From Theodoxus fluviatilis (Eukaryota; Mollusca; Gastropoda; Cycloneritida; Neritidae): 64,000 bases of DNA. The notes under the pieces are model-generated. The model did not search any database. It worked only from the letters and a program-made list of their open reading frames with translations, and had not been told where the DNA came from. Made by a program: the position numbers and the translations under genes. The DNA lies in NCBI GenBank assembly GCA_034096865.1, contig JAWQFJ010001295.1:16001-80000 (forward strand), given 5' to 3'. This document shows, in pieces, positions 26,357 through 63,545 of this stretch. Within the stretch, counting starts at the first letter, position 1. Each line of letters starts with the position of its first letter.

Positions 26357-26732
26357 TCAAGTAGTCAATTGAGAAAAGCATTGCAAACAAAAGTATAGTG
26401 AAATACACAAACACATGCTATTTCCAGCACAACATACAACCAAAGCCGCACAATGCCTCCCTCATCAGCTGGAACTGCTGGCTGTGGGGCCTTCCACTTT
26501 CAATTCCAGTCAACATCTTAGGTGACCAAGCCACTAACACCCTTGGACAATGATCAGCTTTGGAGTAGTCTCTCTTTCATATTCCACATTCTCCAAGCAG
26601 ACAGCCAAAGTCATCTCGTCCCTGGCAATGAACATGGCAAATAGTTCCATTCCATACTTTGCTTATTTCTAGCAGCCTTCATGAGATAGATGGCCACCCA
26701 ACATAATTGCATGCTGAAGCCAAAACCCATAA
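26357..26732. other. No feature recognised
   Basis: Short AT-rich interval between two transposon remnants. Confidence 0.4.
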
Positions 26733-27353
26733 CAGGGCCGGATCTAGGGGGGGTGCTGGGGGTGCTCGAGCACCCCCCCCCCCAAAAAAAAAAAAAAAAA
26801 AAAAAACCTCCGTGGCAGCCGGGAGTTGGGGGAAGGAGGGAGGGGGGGGGGGTGGTTGCTCAAATATGTTGATCTACTTCCCACCTCATCGGATATCGGC
26901 ACACTTTGCTTGGTAGCAGAGACAGTATAGTTAGTAAAAAGCTTGGGAAGGAGGGGGGGGGGGGGGGCTAAAAGATGCTGGGCCCAGATGCTGTACTACT
27001 CTCCACTTGGTATAAGCACACTCTACTTGGCAGCCAAGGTAGCTGGGGAGGGAGGGGGGGGGGGTGCTGCTATAATTAAGATGCCTTCCTTTTGCTACTC
27101 GCACAGACAAATCAAACCCGGGCAGAGACAGGAAGAATCTGTGACCAAACAAAAACTCTTGGAAATGACCGCACTGCCAGATTGCACAGATTTGCACCAT
27201 TTTTCTCAAAATTTTCCGGGGGGGCATGCCCCCGGACCCCCCTAGAGGGGCGTGCCTGCTTCGCAGGCACGCACTCGTGGCTTCGCCACTTCGATGAGAA
27301 GACCCTAAAACAATTTTAAGCACCCCCCCTCAAAAAACTTTGATCCGGCCCTG
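26733..27353. mobile_element. 621-bp non-autonomous DNA transposon
   Basis: Starts CAGGGCCGGATC and ends with the inverted GATCCGGCCCTG. CATAA flanks both ends (26728-26732 and 27354-27358). The CAGGG-type ends recall hAT elements, but hAT duplications are normally 8 bp, so the superfamily is open. Inside are G runs, an A20-type run at 26783-26806, and two hairpins in the right part: GGGGGGGCATGCCCCC, and GCGTGCCTGC paired with GCAGGCACGC around a 3-nt loop. Confidence 0.75.
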
Positions 27354-27358
27354 CATAA

Positions 27359-27954
27359 GTAACCAAACAAAATACCGTGCATATGGTTAAACATGATGAA
27401 GTAATGGCGCTGAAACATCCTGTCCACATATAAATGTGGCATTCACCTTGCATAAAATGTGGCATTCACCTTGCGTAAAATGTGGCTTTTGCCTGCGTAA
27501 ACTAGCATGTTGGCAAAATCATGCAGAGACACAATGAGCATCCATGTTCATCTTCTCTGTATTTCATATTGTCCAAATATAACTGTAGTTGTGAACCTCT
27601 GGTCTCAGAAACAAGCCTCTCATTCGTTACATGGAGAACATTTAGATGTACATGTACTGGCAATTGGAATGATATGCTGCTGGGATAGCAAGGAAATTTT
27701 CATACTAAAATGAGTCCCAAACTGAGAAACAATGTCAACCCAATTGGTAACAAGAGTGAAATTCATAATCAAGCAAAATTATTTTTTTTTTTTTTAAGTA
27801 CACAATTTTTCCTTCTTTGAGCAACTGCAGAGAAGAAAAGCTACTTGGTACTTGGGATTGATAAGTATGAGAATGTAGATGACACTGAAGATGGTATTAT
27901 TTATATGAATACTTTGACACTATTATATGAGGGGGTGTAGAATTTCTTTGCTTG
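27359..27954. other. No gene recognised
   Basis: AT-rich. A short 25-bp direct repeat of AAAATGTGGC type occurs at about 27430-27490. Nothing else. Confidence 0.4.
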
Positions 27955-28323
27955 TGTCATATCCTAGACCGTAGAGTATCCTAAAATGTAGAGCGTGACC
28001 TACTTGCATATTATTAACATGACAAAATATGGGTTTTCATCATTTTTTTTTCACCTTATTACCTGATCAAATGGTACTTTCCTCTAGAAATGCTTGCATA
28101 ATCACACGCAGCAAAGACAACAATCTTTGGGTCCGAGATTTCATACAACGCTCACCGTTACAACCGATTAATCACAGTTAAGATAACAAGAGTAGGCGGG
28201 GGAAAGTCATCTCTGCGGGGCATTGTCCAATAACAAGATTTGGCTGGTGAACACGTCATGTTAATAATATGCAAGTAGGTCACGCTCTACGTTTTAGGAT
28301 AATCTACGGTCTAGGATATGACA
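27955..28323. mobile_element. 369-bp MITE with about 69-bp inverted repeats
   Basis: The left arm starts TGTCATATCCTAGACCG and the right arm is its inverse. The two arms match over about 69 bp with two mismatches. CTTG flanks both ends (27951-27954 and 28324-28327). No coding capacity. If transcribed it would fold into a long hairpin. Confidence 0.85.
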
Positions 28324-28549
28324 CTTGCACTGGTGAGTAGAGAAAGTCCCGTCTGCAGCCAGGGTGCCGATAGAATGGCAGCACCTCAACCACGGTCCAC
28401 ACTTCCAGACCTCCTATGGCTGCCATCATCCTCTGCTCCTTGTCCACTCATGATTCCCCTCCCATTAACTCTCGCTGCTCTCTAGCAAACCTCAAAATGA
28501 CCTGACTATACGCATGACTGTTCACAGCACTCCAAAATCATAGTGTAAA

Positions 28550-28837
28550 AAGGTAAAGGAAAAGGTGTGATTTTATATAACGACTTTCCACCATTGATCG
28601 GTGCTCAAACCGCTTTACACTTTACCCCCTGATCATTGGGCATCTTGATCAATCCTCACTGGTACCTCACAACAAACATAGTGACAGACATTTAAGACGC
28701 ACAGTCAGGTACCAGCACCAACTCCGCTCCCTGGGGAGTATTCCAACCCGATGCTGGCGCTTGGCCGCATACAAGGGTTAATCGCACTACATTTTGCCAA
28801 CACTGCCCTCACAGGTACCCGGTTTTACTTCTGGGTG
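28550..28837 (-). mobile_element. tRNA-type SINE (family A), lacks the tRNA head
   Basis: Nearly identical over its length to the distal part of the element at 42451-42860 (body and 3' tail), but stops where the GGTTTTACTTCTGGGTG segment ends. It is 5' truncated. Confidence 0.8.
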
Positions 28838-29124
28838 TTCCTTAGAATTAGATTCCATCCTCACTGCTTCCAATAGATGCTTGCCAAAATGCAATCAACA
28901 TGTATCAAATTAGGTAGTGTCACAATAATACCATAAGAAAAATCATGCAATTTAGGTGTCATCTTCCACGGCAAACTTGATCTCACTGAATGCATCATAT
29001 CAGTGTGTCAGTAATTCATGTACTAACTGCACACATTGTCAAAATAAGTCAATGTGGACAGACAATGTTGCAAATGAAGCAGCCCATTCTGTTATCAGCT
29101 GGTTGGGTGACAATTCTCCCTGAC

Positions 29125-29240
29125 TGGCTGCAACTCACGCAGAAATGGCTGCCAGTGCCAGTATGATGGAAAGAGTGAAGAAGACAGCTTGCCTTCCTCC
29201 AGGGGTACAAGAGCTGCACTGGCTCCCTGTTCACCACGGC
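29125..29240 (+). pseudogene. LINE reverse-transcriptase relic
   Basis: The frame contains PGVQELHWLPVHHGIALVYK, matching the L-x-x-LHWLPV-x-x-RI-x-x-K block near the C-terminal end of CR1/Jockey-type reverse transcriptases. Only about 35 residues are recognisable. Confidence 0.45.
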
Positions 29241-29528
29241 ATTGCACTTGTGTACAAGCCTGAATGAGGAGAACACACCATCCTACCTCTGATGTGACTG
29301 AGGTCTACAAGGATTGCACTTGTGTACAAGCCTGAATGAGGAGAACACACCATCCTACCTCTGATGTGACTGAGGTCTACAAGCATTGCACTTGTGTACA
29401 AGCCTGAATGAGGAGAACACACCATCCTACCTCTGATGTGACTGAGGTCTACAAGCATTGCACTTGTGTACAAGCCTGAATGAGGAGAACACACCATCCT
29501 ACCTCTGATGTGACTGAGGTCTACAAGC
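29241..29528. repeat. 72-bp tandem repeat, 4 copies
   Basis: Period 72 with starts (ATTGCACTTGTGTACAAGCC) at 29241, 29313, 29385 and 29457. The first copy continues the LINE relic just upstream, so the array grew from LINE-derived sequence. Confidence 0.95.
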
Positions 29529-32377
29529 CAGCCTGGCCTCTTAGATCATCTCAGAGTATTCTCACAGATGGTAAGAACTGCTCCATGTGCTCATATCTTT
29601 TGTTTCCGATGTTAAATTCATTTCCCACCTGTGTTAAGCAGTGAAGAGCAGCATATTTGCTAGATTCTGGCACTGTAAAATGAAAGACACACATTACTGT
29701 CACTTGCAGCCAAAGCTGACCAGTGCCCCCCTCATCAGCTGGAAGCCCTGCCTGCCGGGCTCTCGCTCCAGGTCTGCTCCAGCAGCTCAGCCATGGCTGC
29801 CCCCAAGCAATGAAAGCTACTGGGAGGTTTCAAAAGAGGGCCAGATCATTTTGATATGACTATGCTTTCAGACCTCCCTGCAAGATAGCCCAAGCCATGT
29901 ACAGTTATGAACTGGTCTGCTCATCCCATGTCCAACCCCAAGAAACGTCATTACACTTATCTACCAAACTAAAAATCAACACTACCTCTCCCCTCACTTA
30001 CCAAATCTTCTGGCAAGAAGATTTAAGAAAGTCTTACATATTGTCAGAATCTGCTCAGAAAATGACATCCATCACAATCCCCATGACATCATCCATGACA
30101 TATGTCAGTCTCTCTTCCCCTGGCTCATCCTACTTGAGGAGATCTGACCCTCCAAACCTTCCTTGACTGTGCCAATTGTTCCTCCTCCTTTGCCCTTTCA
30201 AGCTAACTTATCTTGCACTGTTCTTTGTTATGTTACCTTGTGTTTCATTTTTGTGTTGTTTTGTTACAAGAAGGATGAGAGCCTTTTTTCTCTTTTGTTC
30301 CAAATGTTTCGATTTTGCATGGTGAGACTTTTCATTCTTGTTTCCAACTGTGGGGTTTGTTGTCCTACGTTTGGGAACTCATTGACAGAAAAACCTATGC
30401 AACAGTCACACTGGTTCTTATCTACCAATGTGCATCTTCTGCAAGTGTCAGGTTAGCAAAATATGGTCAAGCAAATAAGCAGTCTTTTCAACACAAATTC
30501 TCATTTCACTTGCTAACATACGAAGGAATCTACTTGCTTTATGTACCTATTTTTGATAGCAAAATGGACACACATGTACAAGTCTGTACGTGCTAAGCAT
30601 TTGTGCTGGCTTTTGAATAGAAAAGACAAAGACACAAGTCTAATCTTTTAAATGACAATCAACATCAACTAGAGTAAAATTACATTATTTTCCAAGAGAT
30701 ATGTAAGCAATGCAAGGAATGATATACCATTAAAGACAGCCAACATTTAATTGAGTATGAACTTCTTCTATGGAGCCCAAACCTAACGGAATCAATTCCT
30801 CTCTTTCGATAAAACTATTTTTCCTTCTTGAATAAATCAAGGATCATTGCTGGCGTTACTTTTCCCAGAGACCCTCCAAAGTTGTCATATCCCGTATCAC
30901 ACTCCTCATCCAACAATACTCTAACAACAAATAACAGTATGGATTTAGCACAACAACACTCTGCACCACATAACTCCAATGGGAAATTCTCTCATATACA
31001 AAACAACAGTACTACAAATGCCAACCATCACATTAAAAGCACATCAACAACCTGAACAACCTTGTCCAAAAATACCAAAATGGAAAACAGTACACACAAG
31101 TAAGGGTCATCAGGAATACTTTGCCAGAATGAAGAGTGCAACCCCCCCAAAACAAATCAACAACAACTTCTGTTCATTATTTTCAATGTGCCCCATGATT
31201 AAGCAAGTTAACATCAAACGATAAAATTAATAGGCATGTAAAACATATTGGTTTTGTTCACTTAATAGCATTTCCAATGTACCTTGATGTGGTAGTTTTG
31301 TTGAGCACTACATGTGTGTTCAAAGTCAAACAGCAAAAGCCAAATGGAGTGACAGTTTGAGACCATGCATTTTTCTCAGTCAATGGACCTGAGAGAGGGA
31401 TAGAAGATCACCACTACTGCTCTTTCCCTATGTTCACAGCTACACGTGACATCACCTGCCCCTGCTGTGATCATGGGAAGCCTTTGTTGTCCCAGGCAAC
31501 AGCTATATCTCCAGCTGAAGGGACCATTTTGCTCTTCCCCATTGGTTATCCACAGTCCATGTACCCCCACTGCCCTGCTCTTTCCAGTGGGGACTGCTGT
31601 CTGATGACCACAGCCACTTGTGTCAGGGTTAGGGTTGGATAGTGGCATCAGTCATCACACAGCAGTCCCAACAAAGCAGACTGGCATTGGAACCTCTGGA
31701 GAGAGATTCACTTCAAGAGACATGTTTACTTTTAACATTCATCCTAATGCTAATCATGAACAATTATCAATTAAATAAAGACGGAAATACGCATGTTCTC
31801 CAGACTATCTTCAGCCGGAGGAGATCTGTCTGTGGCCTTACTGGAGTAAAGCTCCATTCAGAAAGGTTGCTGCAGAGCGTTGGTTTCACACAGTGACTAT
31901 TTAGCACCTCCTTCCTTCAAAATGGAACCCAAGCACACTTCAATGCATGCACAGCATTACAAATGTGCATTTTCTATCAGATGAAAACCATGACTTTCAT
32001 GACACTATTCTTTTTTTTTACTATCATGGTGGCATATATACAACTAGTAAAACAATTAACTTAATACCTATGTAAAATATTTGATCAACGGGTTAACTAA
32101 AAATAGATATTAATTTTAAAACCAAGTTCACTGAACTGTCTTCTTTCAGAACAACAAATTACTGATTTTCACAGAAAAATGCATGGATGACTAACAGATG
32201 CCCTTTGCTGTTTTTTGTAGAGAGAGAAAAAAAGGAAAAAGATATGGCAATTTTCTGGATTGATTTAGTTGGCAGGGCCTACCAAACAGGAGAGAACATG
32301 GCAACAGATCCAGCCTTTTGCAACAAAGCTCTCCTCTGCAGGCAGTCCTGACTGAGGCCAGCCCACACCAACCTGCC
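29529..32377. other. No gene recognised
   Basis: About 2.8 kb of AT-rich sequence without convincing exons or named repeats. It lies downstream of the GALNT stop and may be 3' UTR. Confidence 0.45.
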
Positions 32378-32696
32378 CCCAGCACACAGCCCCCCCACCA
32401 GTCCTGTGCTGGCAGAGATGCTGACCTGGAGCCACTGCCAGGCACACAGCCCCCCCCCCCCACCAGTCCTGTGCTGGCAGGGATGCTGACCTGGAGCCAC
32501 TGCCAGGCACACAGCCCCCCCACCAGTCCTGTGCTGGCAGGGATGCTGACCTGGAGCCACTGCCAGGCACACAGCCCCCCCACCAGTCCTGTGCTGGCAG
32601 GGATGCTGACCTGGAGCCACTGCCAGGCACACAGCCCCCCCACCAGTCCTGTGCTGGCAGGGATGCTGACCTGGAGCCACTGCCAGGCACACAGCC
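32378..32696. repeat. 60-bp tandem repeat, 5 copies
   Basis: Period 60, units containing CCACCAGTCCTGTGCTGGCA and GGAGCCACTGCCAGGCACAC. The unit length is a multiple of three, so open frames of 137-203 codons arise in several frames. I do not regard them as genes. Confidence 0.95.
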
Positions 32697-33815
32697 GCAG
32701 AGAAGGAGACTGCTCAGTTCTTGCCAAAAGCCAGGTTGCTACTGGGATCAGGGAGAGGCCAGCCCGCAGGTACAGCCACCTCTCCACTCCGGCTGCCTCC
32801 ACTCAGAAACAAACAGGGCCAGAGTTGGGCAGTCGCTGGAACTGGTCCTCTCCAGTGAGACTAGTAAAGAAACTCAGGTGAACAGTCAACTGACAGATAT
32901 TTCCTTCCATCAAACCAGGAAGAGCAGCGGTAAATCCCCAACGGCAGAAGCAGCTGGCATTATGAGCTGTGAACAAGTACAAGAATGTACCAAGAGCCGC
33001 AGTTCTCTAACACTGTGCCAGAACAGGTAAGAATTTTCTTCTGCAGTGCAGATTTGCTTTAGGGTCTCTTACAGCAATTTCATTTTAATCTGGTCTCAAG
33101 GGGTCTGTTCATTAATGCAGCTTTCCATAACAATGTCACTACCTTCAACTAGAAAATTGCATCCTGCAGCCCCAAAACTGTGTAAGCTGCCATATGCATC
33201 AAGTTCCTCAAGGAATGGAAGATTTCAAGCTGGTGCACATCCTCTGCATTGCTTGAAGATAAAGGCATCTTTGTGAGAAAAAAAACTTTCAAATATGGAC
33301 TAGAATTAGAAACATTCTTCATGATATATTTTTCTTTAACAGAGGGTTATTTACTAATGGATGAGCATTTAATAAGATATAATGTGATGACATAAATAAA
33401 TTACCCAAACTCCAGACTACAGAACTATGAATCTCAAAAAGCAGGGGATGCCTTTGAGCACACGATGGTAAGCACATCACTTCATGAAATATCTCAATTC
33501 AATTGTCTCACCCAGTCTTTAGAGGATAATCCTCTGGCAGACTCACTGTAATGCTGTCCTCCCAAACTGAATGGAAAAGTTCACGCAGGCACCACGAATT
33601 CTCTCACAAGCAAGTTGTCATCCCACACTTAAGACTCATTCAGCTAATGACTGTAAAACTTGTGAAAACACACTTTTGGGAACAAGTCAGACCAAACAGA
33701 TGTCTTTTCACGGAGACCTGATGGCTTCCTCTGATCACATGCTCCCCACATGAAAAGTCTGTCTGCATGGGACTCACTGAGACGCTGCACACACAGGAGT
33801 TGTGGAGACGGAGAA
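32697..33815. other. Probable proximal GALNT 3' UTR
   Basis: Directly follows the GALNT stop codon on the minus strand. No introns or repeats recognised. Confidence 0.4.
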
Positions 33816-58687
<24,872 letters not shown>

Positions 58688-58689
58688 CT

Positions 58690-61600
58690 GAAACGAGGAC
58701 AGTGACTACAGTAAACGAGGACAGTGACTACTGTAAACAAGGACAGTGACTACAGTAAACAAGGACAGTGACTACAGTAAACAAGGACAGTGATTACAGT
58801 AAACAAGGACAGTGACTACAGTAAACAAGGACAGTGATTACAGTAAACAAGGACAGTGACTACAGTAAACAAGGACAGTGACTACAGTAAACAAGGACAG
58901 TGACTACAGTAAACAAAGACAGTGACTACAGTAAACAAAGACAGTGTCTACAGTAAACAAGGACACGACTACAGTAAACAAGGACAGTGACTACAGTAAA
59001 GGAGGACAGTGACTACAGTAAAGGAGGACAGTGACTACAGTAAACAAGGACAGTGACTACAGTAAACAAGGACAGTGACTACAGTAAAGGAGGACCGTAT
59101 CTACAGTAAACAAAGACAGTGTCTACAGTAAACAAGGACAGTGACTACAGTAAACGAGGACAGTGACTACAGTAAACAAGGACAGTGACTACAGTAAACA
59201 AGGACAGTGACTACAGTAAACAAAGACATTGACTACAGTAAATGAGGACAGTGACTACAGTAAACAAGGACAGTGACTACAGTAAACAAGGACAGTGACT
59301 ACAGTAAAGGAGGACAGTGACTACAGTAAACAAGGACAATGATTACAGTAAACAAGGACAGTGACTACAGTAAACAAGGACAGTGACTACAGTAAAGGAG
59401 GACAGTGACTACAGTAAACAAGGACAATGACTACAGTAAACAAGGACAGTGACTACAGTAAACAAGGACAGTGACTACAGTAAAGGAGGACAGTGATTAC
59501 AGTAAAGGAGGACAGTGACTACAGTAAACAAGGACAGTGACTACAGTAAACAAGGACAGTGACTACAGTAAAGGAGGACAGTGACTACAGTAAACAAGGA
59601 CAGTGACTACAGTAAACAAGGAAAGTGACTACAGTAAACAAGAACAGTGACTACAGTAAACGAGGAAAGTGACTACAGTAAACAAGGAAAGTGACTACAG
59701 TAAAGGAGGACAGTGACTACAGTAAACAAGGACAGTGATTACATTAAACAAGGACAGTGACTACAGAAAACAAGGACAGTGACTACAGTAAAGGAGGACA
59801 GTGACTACAGTAAACAAGGACAGTGATTACAGTAAACAAGGACAGTGACTACAGTAAACAAGGACAGTGACTACAGTAGAGGAGGACAGTGATTACAGTA
59901 AAGGAGGACAGTGACTACAGTAAACAAGGACAGTGACTACAGTAAACAAGGACAGTGACTACAGTAAACAAGGACAGTGACTACAGTAAACAAGGACAGT
60001 GACTACAGTAAAGGAGGACAGTGACTACAGTAAAGGAGGACAGTGACTACAGTAAACAAGGACAGTGATTACAGTAAACAAGGACAGTGACTACAGTAAA
60101 CAAGGACAGTGACTACAGTAAACAAGGACAGTGACTACAGTAAACGAGGAAAGTGACTACAGTAAACAAGGAAAGTGACTACAGAAAACAAGGACAATGA
60201 TTACAGTAAACAAGGACAGTGACTACAGAAAACAAGGACAGTGACTACAGTAAACAAGGACAGTGACTACAGTAAAGGAGGACAGTGACTACAGTAAAGG
60301 AGGACAGTGACTACAGTAAAGGAGGACAGTGACTACAGTAAACAAGGACAGTGACTACAGGAAAGGAGGACAGTGACTACAGTAAAGGAGGACAGTGATT
60401 ACAGTAAAGGAGGACAGTGACTACAGTAAACAAAGACAGTGACTACAGTAAACAAGGACAGTGACTACAGTAAACAAGTACAGTGACTACAGTAAAGGAG
60501 GACAGTGACTACAGTAAACAAGGACAGTGACTACAGTAAACAAGGACAGTGACTACAGTAAACAAGGACAGTGACTACAGTAAACAAGGACAGTGACTAC
60601 AGTAAAGGAGGACAGTGATTACAGTAAACAAGGACAGTGACTACAGTAAACAAGGACAGTGACTACAGTAAAGGAGGACAGTGACTACAGTAAACAAGGA
60701 CAATGACTACAGTAAACAAGGACAGTGACTACAGTAAACAAGGACAGTGACTACAGTAAAGGAGGACAGTGATTACAGTAAAGGAGGACAGTGACTACAG
60801 TAAACAAGGACAGTGACTACAGTAAACAAGGACAGTGACTACAGTAAACAAGGACAGTGACTACAGTAAACAAGGACAGTGACTACAGTAAACAAGGACA
60901 GTGACTACAGTAAAGGAGGACAGTGACTACAGTAAAGGAGGACAGTGACTACAGTAAACAAGGACAGTGACTACAGTAAAGGAGGACAGTGACTACAGTA
61001 AACAAGGAAAGTGACTACAGTAAACAAGGACAGTGACTACAGTAAACGAGGAAAGTGACTACAGTAAACAAGGACAGTGACTACAGTAAACAAGGACAGT
61101 GACTACAGTAAACAAGGACAGTGACTACAGTAAAGGAGGACAGTGACTACAGTAAACAAGGACAGTGACTACAGTAAACGAGGACAGTGACTACAGTAAA
61201 GGAGGACAGTGACTACAGGAAAGGAGGACAGTGACTACAGTAAACAAGGACAGTGACTACAGTAAACAAGGACAGTGACTACAGTAAAGGAGGACAGTGA
61301 CTACAGTAAACAAGGACAGTGACTACAGTAAACAAGGACAGTGATTACAGTAAACAAGGACAGTGATTACAGTAAACAAGGACAGTGACTACAGTAAACA
61401 AGGACAGTGACTACAGTAAACAAGGACAGTGACTACAGTAAACAAGGACAGTGACTACAGTAAACAAGGACAGTGACTACAGTAAACAAGGACAGTATCT
61501 ACAGTAAACAAGGACAGTGACTACAGTAAACAAGGCAGTGACTACAGTAAACAAGGACAGTGACTACAGTAAACAAGGACAGTGACTACAGTAAACAAGG

Positions 61601-62476
61601 ACAGTGATTACAGTAAACAAGGACAGTGACTACAGTAAACAAGGACAGTGACTACAGTAAACAAGGACAGTGACTACAGTAAACAAGGACAGTGATTACA
61701 GTAAACAAGGACAGTGATTACAGTAAACAAGGACAGTGACTACAGTAAACAAGGACAGTGACTACAGTAAACAAGGACAGTGACTACAGTAAACAAGGGC
61801 AGTGACTACAGTAAACAAGGACAGTATCTACAGTAAACAAGGACAGTGACTACAGTAAAGGAGGACAGTGACTACAGTAAAGGAGGACAGTGACTACAGT
61901 AAACAAGGACAGTGACTACAGTAAACAAGGACAGTATCTACAGTAAACAAGGACAGTGACTACAGTAAAGGAGGACAGTGACTACAGTAAACAAGGGCAG
62001 TGACTACAGTAAACAAGGACAGTGACTACAGTAAACAAAGACAGTGACTACAGTAAACAAGGACAGTGACTACAGTAAACAAGGACAGTGACTACAGTAA
62101 ACAAGGACAGTGACTACAGTAAAGGAGGACAGTGACTACAGTAAACAAGGGCAGTGATTACAGTAAAGGAGGACAGTGACTACAGTAAACAAGGGCAGTG
62201 ACTACAGTAAAGGAGGACAGTGACTACAGTAAACAAGGGCAGTGACTACAGTAAACAAGGACAGTGACTACAGTAAACAAGGACAGTGACTACAGTAAAC
62301 AAGGACAGTGACTACAGTAAACAAGGACAGTGACTACAGTAAACAAGGACAGTGACTACAGTAAAGGAGGACAGTGACTACAGTAAACAAGGACAGTGAC
62401 TACAGTAAAGGAGGACAGTGACTACAGTAAACAAGGGCAGTGACTTCAGTAAACAAGGACAGTGACTACAGTAAAC
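58690..62476. repeat. 22-bp minisatellite, about 172 copies
   Basis: Units GACAGTGACTACAGTAAACA plus AG, with a frequent AAAGGAG variant. It occupies the intron upstream of the first visible GALNT exon and runs up to its splice acceptor. On the gene strand each unit contains TTTACTGTAG, an acceptor-like sequence. Confidence 0.98.
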
Positions 62477-62754
62477 GCCTGTGTGGGCGTCCACTTGTCT
62501 CCTGAGACCACAGCTGCAATGGAGATGGGGAGTGTTCTGTGACAACAGCCATACAGAGCCCATTCAAATGTAGACTAATTTATCCTCTCAAAGTCAAAAC
62601 GGAATCCTGGCAATTTTCCCATGTAGACATATAAGTTACAAAGACAGCACTGGAGCAAGAAACTCTACTACACTGACTGAGTAGTACATGGAAAAAAAAA
62701 CAACTAACAAAATCTTTACAAAATCCAAACAAACCAAACCAAAATTTACACACA
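62477..62754. other. No feature recognised
   Basis: Should be GALNT intron. No upstream exon could be supported. Confidence 0.5.
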
Positions 62755-62788
62755 CACATGCATGCATGCACGCGCGCACACACTCACG

Positions 62789-62822
<34 letters not shown>
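62755..62822. repeat. (CA)n microsatellite
   Basis: CA, GCAC and CACG repeats. Confidence 0.95.
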
Positions 62823-62824
<2 letters not shown>

Positions 62825-62970
62825 GCTTGCTGCTAAAATGCAGCATTAATGTATCAGTTACCTGCTGGTTTTCAAAATAAACATGCTAACTGGCATCGAC
62901 TTGCACTACCCACACAATGGCAGTGGTTCACTCTACTAGAGGCCCATACATTCTTTTCCCAATACTCCAG

Positions 62971-63204
62971 GGCCCGTATTCACAACGGCGATTTATCGGC
63001 GATTTATTTTAACTCTGATTTATCTCTAAACTCAGACGATTCAAACTGCCTGTTCCGCTCTCCCTTGGCTGGAAACCAGTATATATAGCAAAGCGCAACC
63101 TAGAATCCTCTGACGAGCGTACCTTATCTAACCGATCAAGATAACGCGGGGCTAGGGGATAAATCGAGTGTTAAAAAGATAAATCGCCGTTGTGAATACG
63201 GGCC
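62971..63204 (-). mobile_element. 234-bp MITE, copy 2
   Basis: Same length as copy 1 at 7483-7716, in reverse orientation, differing at few positions. Ends are GGCCCGTATTCACAACGG and its inverse. The flanks (CCAG on the left, CAGG on the right) allow only an ambiguous 3-5 bp duplication. Confidence 0.85.
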
Positions 63205-63229
63205 CAGGGCTGCAGAGCAGGCCTAGTGA

Positions 63230-63545
63230 CAGAGCTGATGCCTGATAACACGACCTCATGCACCCACAATGCCACATACAGTTTTTAATGCAGAGCTGAT
63301 GCCTGATAACACGACCTCATGCACCCACAATGCCACATACAGTTTTTAATGCAGAGCTGAAGCCTGATAACACGACCCCATGCACCCACAATGCCACATA
63401 CAGTTTTTAATGCAGAGCTGAAGCCTGATAACACGACCCCATGCACCCACAATGCCACATACAGTTTTTAATGCAGAGCTGAAGCCTGATAACACGACCC
63501 CATGCACCCACAAAGCCACATACAGTTTTTAATGCAGAGCTGAAG
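63230..63545. repeat. 61-bp tandem repeat, 5 copies
   Basis: Units contain CCTGATAACACGACC and CCACATACAGTTTTTAATGC. Confidence 0.95.

Noticed and set aside
32191..32881. Open frames of 137-203 codons over the 60-bp repeat
   Set aside because: The unit length is a multiple of three, so several frames are open on both strands. No family resemblance.
58690..62476. CRISPR-like or regulatory array
   Set aside because: Units are directly contiguous 22-mers without spacers, so this is a minisatellite.
62479..62545. Possible upstream GALNT exon (acceptor TCCATTGCAG on the minus strand)
   Set aside because: The acceptor is good but no GT donor follows in a frame resembling the family, and the translation shows no GALNT similarity.
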